From Cercophora sp. LCS_1 (lineage: Eukaryota; Ascomycota; Sordariomycetes; Sordariales; Lasiosphaeriaceae): a stretch of DNA of 64,000 bases. The translations under genes and the position numbers were made by a program. The stretch lies in assembly GCA_036250225.1 (NCBI GenBank), contig JAPZLL010000033.1, positions 248,001 through 312,000 of the forward strand, given 5' to 3'. Positions 1 through 11,470 of the stretch are shown here, in pieces (within the stretch, counting starts at the first letter, position 1; the number at the start of each line of letters is the position of its first letter). The notes under the pieces are model-generated. The model saw only the letters and a list, made by a program, of their open reading frames with translations, searched no databases and had not been told where the DNA came from.

Positions 1-2063
1 CGGCCCATAATCGGTCAAAACCTTGATAGGTATCAGCCCGCCCTCCATGGCTGTAGAGCAGCGGATTGGCACATCAATCGAGAATCCTGCGGCATCGCTA
101 GACCTCCTTCTGAAGAAGCAGTTGAACGGGCCTCGTGTCCTTAGATAAATGCGGTTGTCTAGCCGCAGCAAGATTGCCAGCAGCACTTGCGGGTTCACAC
201 CCGTGACGGCAACAACCTCGCTGACGGAGCGGCATGGGCATTGGCCGTTAAGAAAGCTGCTCCATGGCCACTGCTCGACACGGACGGCCTTGGCGACAAG
301 CAGAAGAAACGCTGCAAGGGCCCAACAGAACATGCTGATATTGAAGGGATCGACGCCGCTGATGCGTTCGCCAACCACAAAGCCGACGGCCAGGCCGCCA
401 ATCGCAAGTAAGCCGGACATAGCCATGGACCCCCATGCATACTTTCTGTACGGTACAATGATGACGTTATCGTCAAGGACCCATGTGTTGAACTCTCTCA
501 TGACCATATCGAGCGCATTTTTCGTGGTGTTGCGGTCGCGAAGGGTGATTTCAGGGGCTTCGCGCCACCACAGCGTCGAGGCCGGCGCAGCTGCGGACTC
601 TGACTCTACGTCTGTGTTGATGACTGCCCGCTTCTGAAGAAGAAATGTCTCAGACACGGGATATGCGCCACCGCCGGCAAATTCGCTGGGGAGGGATTCG
701 TACGCGCTGGTTCGCACCCTCGCAGTGCAGAGGACGTTGGGCTGCTTGATGAAGAACAGAGATGAGTTGTGGTAGAGACCCGAGTTGAAGAGAAGGAGGT
801 CCATAAGAGATGAAAAGACCGTGGGTGATGAACCCGAAATGAACGAATACGGCACCGTAGCGGCGATGACACCCTTCATGGAGGTGAGTTTGACGGTGCC
901 CTGTCTAGTTTCAGGCAGCAGTGCGCCTGTTGTGTCGTCAACCCGCGACCGTTTCTACTGAATCGATGTCCAATTAGTCGTTTTGGAATCGGGGGGCTTC
1001 TCGGCGAGCGTCTCCCACGTCTGGAGACACACCTGGAATGCGCCGGTGAAGGCCCGGGTAATGCCGATCTCGGATGCTCCCCCTATGCCGCCATCACGCT
1101 GTTCACAGAGCAGCACCTTTTCCGCTGTAATAAAGGATTCGTACATTACTATGCTGCTCTCGAAGTCATCGGTGGCCGGCGCGGTGGGGTTGCTGACAGC
1201 AAAGTCGGACAGCGAGCTGAGAAGAATAGCCTACATAGTGGGGGGAGCCACTACCCCACCACGGCAAAAGGCCGTACGCTTCACCGCCCTCTATGGGACC
1301 CACCCTAGAATCGGACGAGCAAATGGATATTTATTCCACTTAGGAAAGCCAAAGGCAAAACCTTTTCCTTTCCTTTCTCCTTCGTAGCAATATTACGTTA
1401 GCTTACCTGACTCACTGCCGGAGCGCCCGTAACCAGCCAGTAGGACCGTGACACACAGGACCTGCTGGATCAGAAGGCTATGAGCAAGCAGTTGGCTCAG
1501 GAAATACGATAAAGTGGTAGTGGTGCAGCGGGGTTAGAAAAGGAATCGTCCAGATCGTAATCTCGCAGATGCCAGCAGCGGAGAGGCACGCAGCGAGGCA
1601 TGTCTAAAGCTGTTGTCGGCAGAATGAAGTTGAGGTAGGAGAGAAGGACAATGAAAGCAAATTGCGAGGCCGGTGACAAGTTGTTGGTCGCTGAGTGTTA
1701 AGATAAACTGCGTCACGGCTTGTTTCCTTGCTTCTTGCTTGAATCTGAACGAGGGCTGGTCCATTGGGAGGATTTTCCGTATCTTCGACATTGACCAGTC
1801 AATAACCTCCAGATCTGGATCGTCCATCAAGGCATCGTCGAGCGATCCTGAAAGGTAGCCCCCTACAAGCGCTAGAAGGGCGATGGCAGCAGAAACGAAG
1901 AAGGCAGCTAGGACCTGCACTCCAGTCAGTTCACTGAATCCGACCACGTTAGGTAGGCATTCTTTTCAAAACTTACCCCGGGTCCTACAATATCCGAATC
2001 CACAAGGATTGGTCCCTTTGGGGGGACGCACTCTGGGGGCATCTTGGCCTCAGTCGCATCCAT
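1..2063 (-). pseudogene. Fungal polytopic membrane protein gene, broken, runs off left edge
   Basis: The start ATG is at 2061-2063. Exon 1 (1977-2063) joins, through a GTAAGT donor and a GTGCAG acceptor, to an exon from 1914 that encodes a membrane segment (FFVSAAIALLALVGGYLSG) and the phrase FILTLSDQQLVTGLAI. From about 1670 the frame can no longer be followed cleanly. A later stretch in another frame (about 1409-1515) again encodes a membrane helix and ends at a GTAAGC donor. Coding resumes about 1217 and stays open to the left edge except for a TAG at 958-960, with coding-like sequence on both sides. The C-terminal part has a membrane segment (LAIGGLAVGFVVGERISG) and the phrase SVSEVVAVTGVNPQ, typical of an unnamed family of Sordariomycete membrane proteins. 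Function is unknown. The stop and the unresolved frame suggest a pseudogene; a sequencing error or unusual splicing is possible. Confidence 0.5.
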
Positions 2064-3202
2064 GTTGATGGAGGATGGAGGTGGGATGCTACGGAAATTC
2101 TCGGCCCGGTTGGTCGCGGAATTTTGCTACTCTTCACACCTACGGCGCCGAAAGGACGGTATGCCGAACAATTCTTGTAGTTGCATGAAGAAAAGCATAT
2201 TCCTCGCGCGATGGGTTGAGGGAGTATCCTCAGCTGACACCTCGTCCATCTGATCTATTCTTGTCGCAGTGATGATGTCACAGGCGAGGCGGTGCTGTAA
2301 CATCGCTTAAAGTCCGACCATCAGGCAGCCACTTCGGTAGTTCAGCATCTTCCGAAGCGCGCCTAGGAGGACAGCCATGATGATTTCAGCCACCAAAAAA
2401 CTCCAGAAATGGCTGTATTGATTGACAAGACCCTTTCAACTGACCGCATACCTTTACGCTTTATGGACGATCTCGATAATGTACGGAGTGTCACATGTAA
2501 TTAGCACAGCAAACACGGAACTGGTCTACTCCGGGAAATGTGCAATATCGCTGTTCGCCTGAGGACAATACGTGTGGAAACAGTGCCAGTTAAAGGTGGG
2601 CATCTCACCGAGGGGTTGGCGAATGCTATATATTATTGCCAGTGTGACGAAGATTAGAATCATCTATTAGAGCTTGCCCATCGCCTTCGAAAATAATTAA
2701 TTATTTCTTCCTGGCTGGTTTAGACAGCGAAAAGGGAAACTGATTGTTTCAGCAGTACCGACATCTTTACTGTCTAGAAACTTACTAAGACCTCTCAAAG
2801 TCACTGCAATTTCTCACTGAGTCAGATCTGAGCCAGGATGTGTAATGTAATGTGTGCGAAACGAAATGGAAATTCGTATACAACGAGAGCTTGTGGGCCC
2901 TGCTCAGTAACCTTTTGTTTCACTAACAATAGTCAGTCTACAAAGCAACGAGTTTGCATCATCATGACTAAGCCCGGAGTTATGTGACACAACGCTAGTT
3001 ACTTCCCAATCTAGTATCCTTTCCGTACTTGTATCCAATTGCCTCTGGAGCAGCGTGAGCAGCCGCGTAATAATTCGTCATGTCTTCGTCGACTTGTACA
3101 ACCCACCGAATATTCAGGGTGAGTTGTTTTTTTTTTCCAAAGCCCCCCGTGCCGCCGGTCATTTCCATCTCCTTTCTCACACAAGCACCGAATCATTTAG
3201 GA
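2064..3202. other. Intergenic, relatively AT-rich
   Basis: No ORF with coding character is visible on either strand. The stretch holds the upstream regions of two divergent genes. I see no repeat or RNA gene here. Confidence 0.5.
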
Positions 3203-3978
3203 ATGCTGCTCCAACACCTGCTCGGAACCCTCGTGGTGGCCACAGCCGGCCCATCAGCCACGCAGAAATGCCCACCTTTTCCGACCTCGCTCGTGGAGTT
3301 CTCGTCCGGATTCCACCAGCCGCCTCCGCCGCTTATCAAGCCTGAGTTCAACACCAGCTTCATCCAGCACAAGTGGTGCGCAAACTACCCCCTGAACCCA
3401 AGTAGCTGCCGCACTGCTACGGCATACAGGGGCCGAGTAGGATTTTGATTTTTGTTTGACTCGATAGGAACCAGGACGTGTCGCGCATCACGGCCGGGTA
3501 CATGACCAACTCGCCCTCGAGCAGTACGGTGCGCGTCGACGAGGCCTACAAGGGCGGCCTCGCGTCGTCGCTCTTTAACTACGCAAATGTCACCGATGAC
3601 GGGCTCGTCGACAACACGCTGACCACCTTTGTGCCGCCGGACAGCGTCACCGTGTGGCGTGGCTACGTCAGCTCCAACTTCCCCCTGTTCTCGGCCGACT
3701 TTCTGGTGAGCGCGGACGCCGTATTTGCGGGGCTGGCCACGCGGGACCTGGTCCCGGGCAAGGTGGCGTTGGTGGGTTTGTCCATGTCCCTCGCCGTCGT
3801 GTGCGACTGACCAGGTTACGCGTGCTAGTGGAATATCATGTACCAGGGCGTGATTCCCGTCACCATTTGCGTGGACGCGTGCGGCGTCGTGGTTGGCTAT
3901 GACTACTTTACGCCGGGGCTGCGGACGCGTGTGGTCAATCTCTTTTTTAACACACAAATTGCCGAGATCCATGTATAA
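3203..3978 (+). CDS. Conserved small secreted protein, unknown function
   Basis: Three exons (3203-3375, 3468-3762, 3829-3978) give 205 residues with matching phases. The donor GTGCGC and the acceptor ending CGATAG join to restore HKWNQDVSRITAGYM, and the last splice gives PGKWNIMYQGVIPVTICVD. The first 15 residues (MLLQHLLGTLVVATA) look like a signal peptide. The mature part contains N-glycosylation sequons such as NTS and NVT. The sequence resembles an unnamed secreted family found across Pezizomycotina; I know of no enzymatic motif in it. The ATG is the first in frame before the hydrophobic stretch. Without the second splice the frame stops at 3810, so the short exon 3 is inferred from the good acceptor and the family-like sequence. 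It is likely extracellular; the role is unknown. Confidence 0.7.
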
Positions 3979-4239
3979 GGTAGGCACACAATGGAGAAAA
4001 GCACTGATACTTACAGATATCCTCTGGTTGTGTTTTCCGCGGTACACAGTGTTTTGGGTCCAGAGCACGGCGCACAGCCAGCACCGTAGTATAGCACTTA
4101 CAGCCGGACCAGGATTAAAATACGGATTCTGAAAGGGAAGGAAAGAAAATGGTGTTTGTATGTACTAAATGAGTACACAGTCTTTTTTTTCAATACCGTT
4201 ACATGAAACAAAACACCGTGATTTGGCAAAGACTTAGGT

Positions 4240-4470
4240 CCAAGTACCAACTTCAGACGAGTCAGATTCACGGGCAGGAGGTTGCCACCGTATGCGCGTT
4301 GGCCCACCTCTAGACACCTACCAGACCCCTTCGCAGGTCTATATCGATACTTGCCCTCTGGAACCTTCAACCCCCACTTTATCAGCTTTTCCCGCTCGGC
4401 CGAAATGTGGTCAACGAGGTCATCACCGGTATGCTTAATTGCCTCTCGAGTGTTGATGAGGTTTTACTCT
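4240..4470 (-). pseudogene. Short relic of an unidentified coding sequence
   Basis: A minus-strand frame reads as normal protein for about 75 residues, including DDLVDHISAEREKLIKWG and GKYRYRPAKGSGRCLEVG followed by YGGNLLPVNLTRL. A TAA lies just upstream in frame, there is no ATG, and the frame dissolves downstream into an A/T-rich stretch. I do not recognise the family. The rest of 3979-4831 shows no gene. Confidence 0.35.
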
Positions 4471-4831
4471 ACACCAGCTAAAAAATTATACTAATTATTC
4501 CATCAACTTAGACTAGCCTCAGATATATAGCTGCAGAAAGTTGCAAAGGCTGCCCATCTCAATAGTAGTCCATTGACTAATTTGGATAAATAACGGACTC
4601 ATTGGCGACTCTCGCGAGAGCAAGAGACGGTGGTGTGCAATTCCCAATGACTAAGAAAACTGACCAGATAGACTAGGCCGTGCCGTAATCCTGCTGCCCC
4701 AAACACAGAAATACGCTCCATCTCAGTGTCTTAGATCTTCGTCGAACGAAAAGAACTGCCGCTGAAACCCGGAAGCAGCGGAACCTAGTCCCAGAACGTT
4801 TTGCATCTTGCTTTCCAAGCATACCCGTGGG

Positions 4832-7800
4832 TCACAACGAAAGTTTGGCAATGGCTTCCACAGCAGCTTCCACCTGGATATCCTCGTTTCCAACGCCATT
4901 CACGACCTGAGCCACCAGATTCTCGCCCATAAAGACGTCACACCTCAGCCCCTCCTCCCTGGTCACATGATACCTCAGGCTTTCACCTCTTGCCCCAGCT
5001 AGGCCATTCAGCCGCTCTCTGGGATGCACCAGGTCGATCTCATCCTCGATCATGCGTCTCAGATAGGGCAGCAGCCCGATCCTCTCGAGAAACCCCTCAC
5101 ACTCCCCCACAGACCCCGAGTCGATGAAGATGGCACCCACCAGACTCTCTATCATATCGGCATGGAAGCCGTTCGCCTGCAACCGCGTCATCAGCAACCA
5201 CGGATACTCCTTTCCGGACGCGATGGCCTGGCCGATATCGACGCGCAAGGCCGTAAACCTCTGCTCGGCGGCGGCCATCTCGGCGGCGACCTCGTTCGAA
5301 GAGTGTCGCAGGAACCGGCTCAGCGAAAACTCGACAGCGTAACGCTCCTGGATGAAGCCACCCCTGGCTGATTGCGATTGCCGCACGGCCATCCGGTTCT
5401 GAGACACGTGTCGCGAAAGCGCCAGGTACCCGAGGTAGTGTCGGTTGACGACAGCGGCGCGGCAGAGGCTCATTGTTGCCAGCCAGTTGACATTGGTAGC
5501 GGCAGCGTCTCCCTGTCTATGTCGGGCGAGGCTGTGAATCGCGTCCGACACGATGGTCTCTAAAATGGCATTCCCGAGGAAGGACAGGCGGTCGTAGCAC
5601 CCGTGCTCATATTGACCATCAGTCTGCTCGTCCCATGAAGGGAGCTGCGAGCCGTGCGTCAGCGCCTCGGTGAGCAAGCTTCTTTTGCGAAACGAGTAGC
5701 CGGCGAGTTTCTCGACCATGGCCAAGTCGGCCGAGAGAGGGATGGCCGAGGAGGAAGCAAAGTCAAACAGCTGCAGCCGGCCGACTTCGACGCTGGGGAG
5801 GTCGAGCGACCCGGGTAGCAGCGCCTTGGCCCACGAGAGCGCCGCGCCATACTCGCCCGCTTGCTTTCCGGCACCGATCAGCGCTTTTACCGTGTGCGCC
5901 ACTGTTCGGCGGGCCGTTTCGCGCTTATCGCCGGCATCCGCGGCGCTAGTCGGGTAGAAGTCGACGGCGAACGGCTTGGTGAGGAGGAACCTGTCAATCC
6001 CACGCTCCAGGGCGGCGCGGCACAGGTTCGCGCTGGAGACCAACCTCGCTCTCTCCGGGCTCAGGTAACCCACGGGCCAGAGGGGATCTGTGCCTCTTGT
6101 CAGATGCTTGCTTCTCACGGCGACTGGCGTTTAGCTGAGCTGAATGGAAACCTACATTTCGCAGTGAGAAAGACCGAGGCCAGGAACTTCAGGGCTGCGT
6201 CCCCCACAAACTCCAAATTCTCGTACTCGGCTTCCCCTCGGGCAGGAGTTGTAATGCCCGACCGGATCAGAGAACAGCTGCTGCAACTCGGTGACGGTAT
6301 GTTGAAGAATATCCGACGTTGTAGCTCCTGCGCTACCAGCTGCGCTTCGATCTTGTAGAGGATGTGCGGGAGGAGCTCTTTAAGAGGGCTGAAGTTTGTA
6401 GAGGCCTTAAAGACAGCGAGTGGTTGCTGCCTCTGCGTATCCTGAACGATCAGGTGGAATTTCGGGACACACTCTGTCGGCGAAGGTGCCTTTGTTTCGA
6501 TCCGTATCTGCCACACAGCATCTTCAAGGGCAACTCGGAACGGCGCAACACCTTCAAGGTCCGCCGCTGGGAGTTTCATCTCAAAATCCAGATTCGAATC
6601 ACCACCATCCCGTGCTGCCATGACGGTGTAGGTCTCTTGGCCGGCTTTAGGCCCATTCTGCTCCCAAGCCTTGCTGATCATGATCCAGGGGTTGAACTGC
6701 TCCCGAATTTCAATCAAGGAGCACATATCCTCGCCGAGACTGTCTGAATCGCCGCCCCCAGCAAGGGGCAGCAGGTTGTTGTTGACTAGACCGGCCTCGT
6801 ACAGGCGCATGAAGGCCTGAAACGCTGCGTCCTTGGACGCGTTCCGTTCAGACTGCCACGCCCCTTTACTCCACGTCGTCCGCAGGCGGTAAGACACACA
6901 CGCGGGCAGGACTACTTTTGCTTTCATCCATGGCTCCGGTGAATCCGTCGCAACCGGAGCTTGTACCTCCTTGAAAATGTAGTAAGGCTGCCTATCGGCC
7001 TCTCCGACGTGTCGCCCCATGGCCTTTCCGGCCGCAGCACAGAAACGCTGCAGCCGACCCTTGGCATTCTCCATGTCCAGCACGGCGCCCGTCTCCGGCT
7101 GGACAAACTTGCGATGTGATGTCTTCTCCCGCTCGCCGGCTTCACCCCGGCGAGCAGCGCCGTCGTCTTCGCGCTCATACTCGGCCCGCAGCTGCGCCTC
7201 CATTTCCTCCCAGTCTTTCTGCTCCTGGGCTTTTGTCTCGTCCACCAGCAAGACGTAGCCGGATCCGGCCCGCCTCGCCCGGCCGCGCCGCTGGATGAAG
7301 GAATTTGGCGACATGGGCGGGTCGAAACACACAACGAGGTTGCACGCCGACACATCCAGGCCCTCCTCGGCAACGGCCGTGGCCACCATCAGGTTGACCT
7401 CGCCGGCGCGGAACTTTTCGATCACGTCGGACTGGTCTGCCGGGCTGTGCACGGCGCCGAGGTCGCGTCGGCCGCGCTCGTGCCGTGACGATCCAACCAC
7501 GCATCCAGCGCGGAATCGTGGGCTGATGACGGGGTGGCGCGACAGGAGATGGTGCAGGATGACGGCCGTTGCCCGCTCCGTGACGAATACGATGCATCGA
7601 TCGCCGGAACTTGTAGCTTTGGGCTCGCGGAAATACCGATCGAGCACCCGAACGAGGCAGTCGATCTTGGTCGAAAGCAGTCCCGTCCCAGGAGTGGGGG
7701 TCGTGTTCAGGGCGTCATCGTCCACCTCCACCCCTTTCAGCAGCCCAGCAAGGTGGACCCTGGACGAAAAGTCCCACGTCTGAAACAATGTCTGGTCAAC

Positions 7801-9049
7801 CTGTCCAGACCCGGAGCCGCCTGCCAACGGCCGCTGACCGATAAACAACCCCACGACCTTTGCCATGTACACCTCGGCGCCCAGCATCCCCAGCGTGTCT
7901 GCCATGGCCTCAGCCCGCTCGCAAAATGTCCTCAGCTGATCCACGACCATGATCCCCCTGCCGGTAGCCTGCGCCTTGGCCAGTCGCGCAAGGCCCGACT
8001 CGGTGTTCTCAGTGCGATACCGCACCACCTGCGGAACCCCCTCCCAGTCCAACCGGGCGAGGATCTCCCGCGCGCTCGTGATGCTACGGCGCCGGACACC
8101 CCCCTCGCCGGGTCGGGGGCGGTAGTACTCGGCCACGACGGCTGGGCGGTTCACATGGGCGTGCAGGCTTTCCCGGTGCAGCTGGGGGCTGCGACAACGT
8201 GCATCAAGCGTCTTTTCCAGCTTGGCCAGCTTCCCGCCGCCCGTCTTGTTCACCGGGCTCGCCGTCATGCCCAGGATGCGGGGCACGGGTTGGCTGGCGT
8301 CTTTGGCGGGCCAGTAGAAGTCGTGCATGATCTTGGAGCCGGCGCTCTTGCCGACGCACCTGTGGGCCTCGTCGAAGACGATGAGCGAGATGGAGGACAT
8401 GGCGACGAAGCCGTCGGAGAGGGCGTTTTGGAGGACCCCGTAGGTGGCGACGGCGATGCGGACGTTTCTGAGGGCCGAGTCCCAGAGCTGTTGGCTTCGC
8501 CAGCCCTCGACGTGGTCGTGCGAGGTGAGGGAACGGATTTCGACGGAGCGGATTTGGGACTGGAGGGTCTTGCACTGTTGGTGGCAGAGCACGACAGTGG
8601 GGGTTAAGAACCAGATGCGCTGGACCACCTTGACATCAATACGTGTGCCTCGAGTGACGCCGCGGCGTATTGCTCGACCCGGACTTACCTTTGTTGAATC
8701 CGCGATGGACAGCTCGTGCTTGATCCGGAGCGCAGCACTTCTCGTCCGGTCGAGCGTAGTGATCAGCGTCGGCAACTCATTATGCAGTATGTCATGCTAG
8801 TCGGGCCCGACTTACACCAGAGTTTTGCCGCTCCCGGTATCCATCTGGTTGTATTCAGCTTTGACACCATCCCTGAACTTCCAGGGGAAGAAAAAGGGGA
8901 GGTCGCCTCACCACAACGATGATGTTTTCCTTGACGCACTTCTCATACATCTCGGTTTGGTATGCCCTTGCGGCTAGCGGAACCGCCATGTCGCTTGGGG
9001 CGACAGGTAGAGGGACGACGTTGCCGTCGATGGATGCGATCCTGGTCAT
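4832..9049 (-). CDS. dcl2: Dicer-like protein 2 with degenerate RNase III sites
   Basis: Five exons (8912-9049, 8816-8844, 8689-8737, 6156-8628, 4832-6123) join in phase to 1326 residues. Domain order is DExH helicase, helicase C, Dicer dimerisation fold and two RNase III domains, with no PAZ, as in fungal dicer-like 2. Intact helicase motifs are MDTGSGKT (about residue 47, on a 29-base exon), DEAH, MTASP and QRRGRARR. In other fungi this enzyme cuts double-stranded RNA into small RNAs for quelling and antiviral defence. Here RNase IIIa keeps ENLEFVGDA but reads VAHTVKALIGA where ADVVEALIGA is expected, so Asp and Glu are His and Lys. RNase IIIb reads YDRLSFLGNA instead of ERLEFLGDA but keeps ADMIESLVGA. 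Each domain therefore lacks two of its metal-binding acids. The identity is secure; catalytic activity is doubtful. Confidence 0.93.
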
Positions 9050-9611
9050 CTTGAGTGTCGTTGTTCTCAGGGGCTATTCTGGGTTATTTTTCGTTTAGGT
9101 GGCTTGGGATGGTAAAATGCGGCGGGATTTTCATATAAGCTCAAACAAATGAACTCTTCGTCGGTGTTGCCAGAAAGGAGACGAGCAGAAACGAGGAGGA
9201 AGGGTACAGGAAAAAGGAAGAAAGATGAAGTCTTTAAGTTTCGCAGCAGAGGGCTGAAACGGGCCTCACTACATCCAGCTTGTATGCCCCCCCCATGTTT
9301 AGTCTTGTAGGCCTCACCGCATTCGTTCTGTCATTGGCCTGCAGCAGTCATGCTGTAGGCCTCAGTGGGTCAAGCCGCACGGCGTCATTGGTCTCATTTG
9401 TTTCACTGCCTTGCTGGCGAATGAGTTTCGCAACAACAGCTCCTCAATCAAGCTCTTATTCATCCGTCTCCCAAACAAAAAATGTGGAAAGTACCGATGT
9501 ACGCTGTCAAAGGGCAACCGAGTCAAATGGCTGGAAGTGTGGCAGCTCTTGCTGGGCTTCGATTAGCTCAGACATTTTGTGTAACCACACTCCCATGCCC
9601 ATGGGTTGGTA
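9050..9611. other. Intergenic, dcl2 promoter side
   Basis: Upstream region of dcl2 and downstream region of the DUF4419 gene. I see no convincing gene. A short plus-strand ORF from 9295 starts like a signal peptide but overlaps the DUF4419 coding end and lacks family resemblance. Confidence 0.4.
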
Positions 9612-11069
9612 TCAGTTTGACAACAAATCCCCCGTCTTCATTCTCGCTGCCAGGCCAGCGGGCTCCCACATTTCCTCTGTCTCAGCCTTCCAGTAGTCAT
9701 CCCCATCGTCTCCCTCAGTTGCGGTCTCATACATCCACCAACCAATCACGGGCTGCAGCGTATCCATACCCACTTCGGCCTCCATCTCTGCATCTCGCCT
9801 TCGCCCTGACACATTGTGCACTTCGCCCCTCTCGGTCTTTCTCGTCCCATCAGCGTCCGTGCTCACCTTCAAACAGCTCTGATCCTCCCAATTCCGGTCC
9901 AACCGTTCCCCACTGCTACTCACCCGCAGCCCCATGGATCCTGCGACCAACATCACCTTCCAAACATCCCCCCGCTCATCAACCACATCCACCGGTGCGC
10001 CCGCCCACCCAACCGGTATGCCGCCCGACTCAACCCGATGATACACGACATCCCCCAGCCTACACCCCGGCTTGCCCCCATTCTCCGTGTCAACCTCCAC
10101 GCCCCCGCCCTTATCCGTCATCTTCCCATACAGCGACACCCCATCCGCATCCCAAAAACAAAACGCCGTCAGCCACCCCGATATATAATGCGTGCCACTC
10201 CCTCCGCTCTCATGGACCATCTTGGCCCAAAAGTCAAGCACATCCTCAGCATCAGGCTCATCAAAAGTTCTCACCATTCCTTTTAGCACGGGACCCAACA
10301 GCGCCTGAAAATGCCGTACCTCCTCCGCCGTTGCCTCCCCACCGCCGAAGAACTCGGGAATCCTCTCACTCCGCTCCAGGATCGAAACCCAATCACCTCG
10401 TGACCCCTGGAGGGTAACAGAGGGCATCCCGCAGTAAAAGACAAAGGCGTAGTTGAAGTAGCTGCGAAACGCACCCGCCATGATAATAGCAGCGGCAGCG
10501 GCGTCGGTCGTGGTGGAGGTGGTGAACGTGGGGGTGATCCAGTTGGCGATTCCGGGCGGGGAGAGATTTGCCGAGAGCGTGGAAGCGAGTGCGAGGGCCA
10601 TTTGTTCGATGTGAGAGGATGAATTGGGATTCGGGTCCCGTTTCGTGTTGGTTGCTAAGAGTGGAGACAGGGATATGGCTGTGATGCGCGGTTTTGCGTC
10701 TATTTTCGCTGCTGCCGCCGTGTTGGGTCGGAAGACGGGGCGGAGGGCGTCGGCTTGGCGGTTGATGTAAAAGGAGAGCTGGGTGAGGATGGCGAGCCAG
10801 ATGTCATCGGGGCGGATGACGAAGTGGTGGTGCTTGTTGTATGCTTTGAGGGCGCCGAGCACGAAGCCGTTGGCTGAGCTGATGATGGGGCTTGAAGAAG
10901 CCGAGGGGGGGTGGTCGGCGTCGAAGGAGGAGGCGAGAATGGCGCGGACCTTGTCGTCTTCCTTTGGGCACATGTCGCTGAAGCGATTCCGTCGGTCGGG
11001 CTCGTGTTTGTAGTCGTACTGGCGGATCAACCGCGGCATGTTGGGTGAGGGGCGCACGGTAACTGGCAT
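9612..11069 (-). CDS. DUF4419 family protein
   Basis: A single uninterrupted ORF of 485 residues starts at an ATG (MPVTVRPSPNMPRL). Family hallmarks visible are SANGFVLGALKAYNKHHHF, RPDDIWLAILTQLSFYIN, the phrase FYCGMPSVTLQGSRGDW and HYISGWLTAFCFWD, matching fungal DUF4419 proteins of similar length. The function of DUF4419 is not established; the proteins lack a signal peptide and are probably cytosolic. Low-complexity Ala/Thr and Asp/Glu runs occur in the middle and near the end. The gene is convergent with nothing nearby and stands between dcl2 and the SRPK-type kinase gene, with no sign of a functional link. Confidence 0.88.
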   Translation of the reverse strand: MPVTVRPSPNMPRLIRQYDYKHEPDRRNRFSDMCPKEDDKVRAILASSFDADHPPSASSSPIISSANGFVLGALKAYNKHHHFVIRPDDIWLAILTQLSFYINRQADALRPVFRPNTAAAAKIDAKPRITAISLSPLLATNTKRDPNPNSSSHIEQMALALASTLSANLSPPGIANWITPTFTTSTTTDAAAAAIIMAGAFRSYFNYAFVFYCGMPSVTLQGSRGDWVSILERSERIPEFFGGGEATAEEVRHFQALLGPVLKGMVRTFDEPDAEDVLDFWAKMVHESGGSGTHYISGWLTAFCFWDADGVSLYGKMTDKGGGVEVDTENGGKPGCRLGDVVYHRVESGGIPVGWAGAPVDVVDERGDVWKVMLVAGSMGLRVSSSGERLDRNWEDQSCLKVSTDADGTRKTERGEVHNVSGRRRDAEMEAEVGMDTLQPVIGWWMYETATEGDDGDDYWKAETEEMWEPAGLAARMKTGDLLSN

Positions 11070-11352
11070 TGCGAAGTTGTTGTCATGGGTTTGTTACTGG
11101 GTTCTTTAGTTGTGATGGCGCCGATGAAAGGAGTGGTAGGTGATACAGCACCAGTTTGAGAGGAAAAGCGGGGGTGATACCCCGCATCCCTTCTGCAAAG
11201 AGTGGCAATTCCCTTGGGAGGATAGTTCTATCAGGCGGACACCTACCAACCTAAGGCACTTGTACTTATAGACTCGCACCCAACATTTCTTCACTTCACA
11301 ATTAAAGTCTCGCATTGGCGGCGAGCCATCTTGTGTAACCATCCTCTAGTGC

Positions 11353-11469
11353 ATGACCACGCCAACTCGATCTTGCCCATGTCAACAAGACCTATATCTT
11401 GCGGACCCTGAGAAGCTCAACAACCACACCCAAAAAAGAGTTCTCGACACGTTCTGCCCGGTTCCTTGA
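11353..11469 (+). promoter_or_regulatory. Overlapping upstream ORFs before the SRPK-type kinase
   Basis: An ATG at 11353 opens a 38-codon ORF ending with TGA at 11467-11469, one base before the kinase ATG at 11471. A second ATG at 11379 opens a 10-codon ORF ending at 11411 in another frame. If transcription starts upstream of 11353, scanning ribosomes would meet both before the kinase start, which would lower its translation. The sequence shows the ORFs; the regulatory effect is inferred. Confidence 0.4.
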
Positions 11470-11470
11470 C

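Noticed and set aside
3385..4068. 227-codon minus-strand ORF opposite the secreted protein
   Set aside because: Shadow frame rich in His, Arg and Val; the plus-strand splice model explains the region better.
7534..8607. 357-codon plus-strand ORF opposite dcl2
   Set aside because: Antisense shadow of the helicase exon; no start and no recognisable domain.
9295..9696. Plus-strand ORF starting MFSLVGLTAFVLSLACSSHA, like a small secreted protein
   Set aside because: Its second half is antisense to the DUF4419 coding end, and it lacks family-like sequence after the hydrophobic start.
9482..10417. 311-codon plus-strand ORF rich in Pro, Ser and His
   Set aside because: It is the shadow of the DUF4419 gene on the other strand; its composition comes from the codon bias of that gene.
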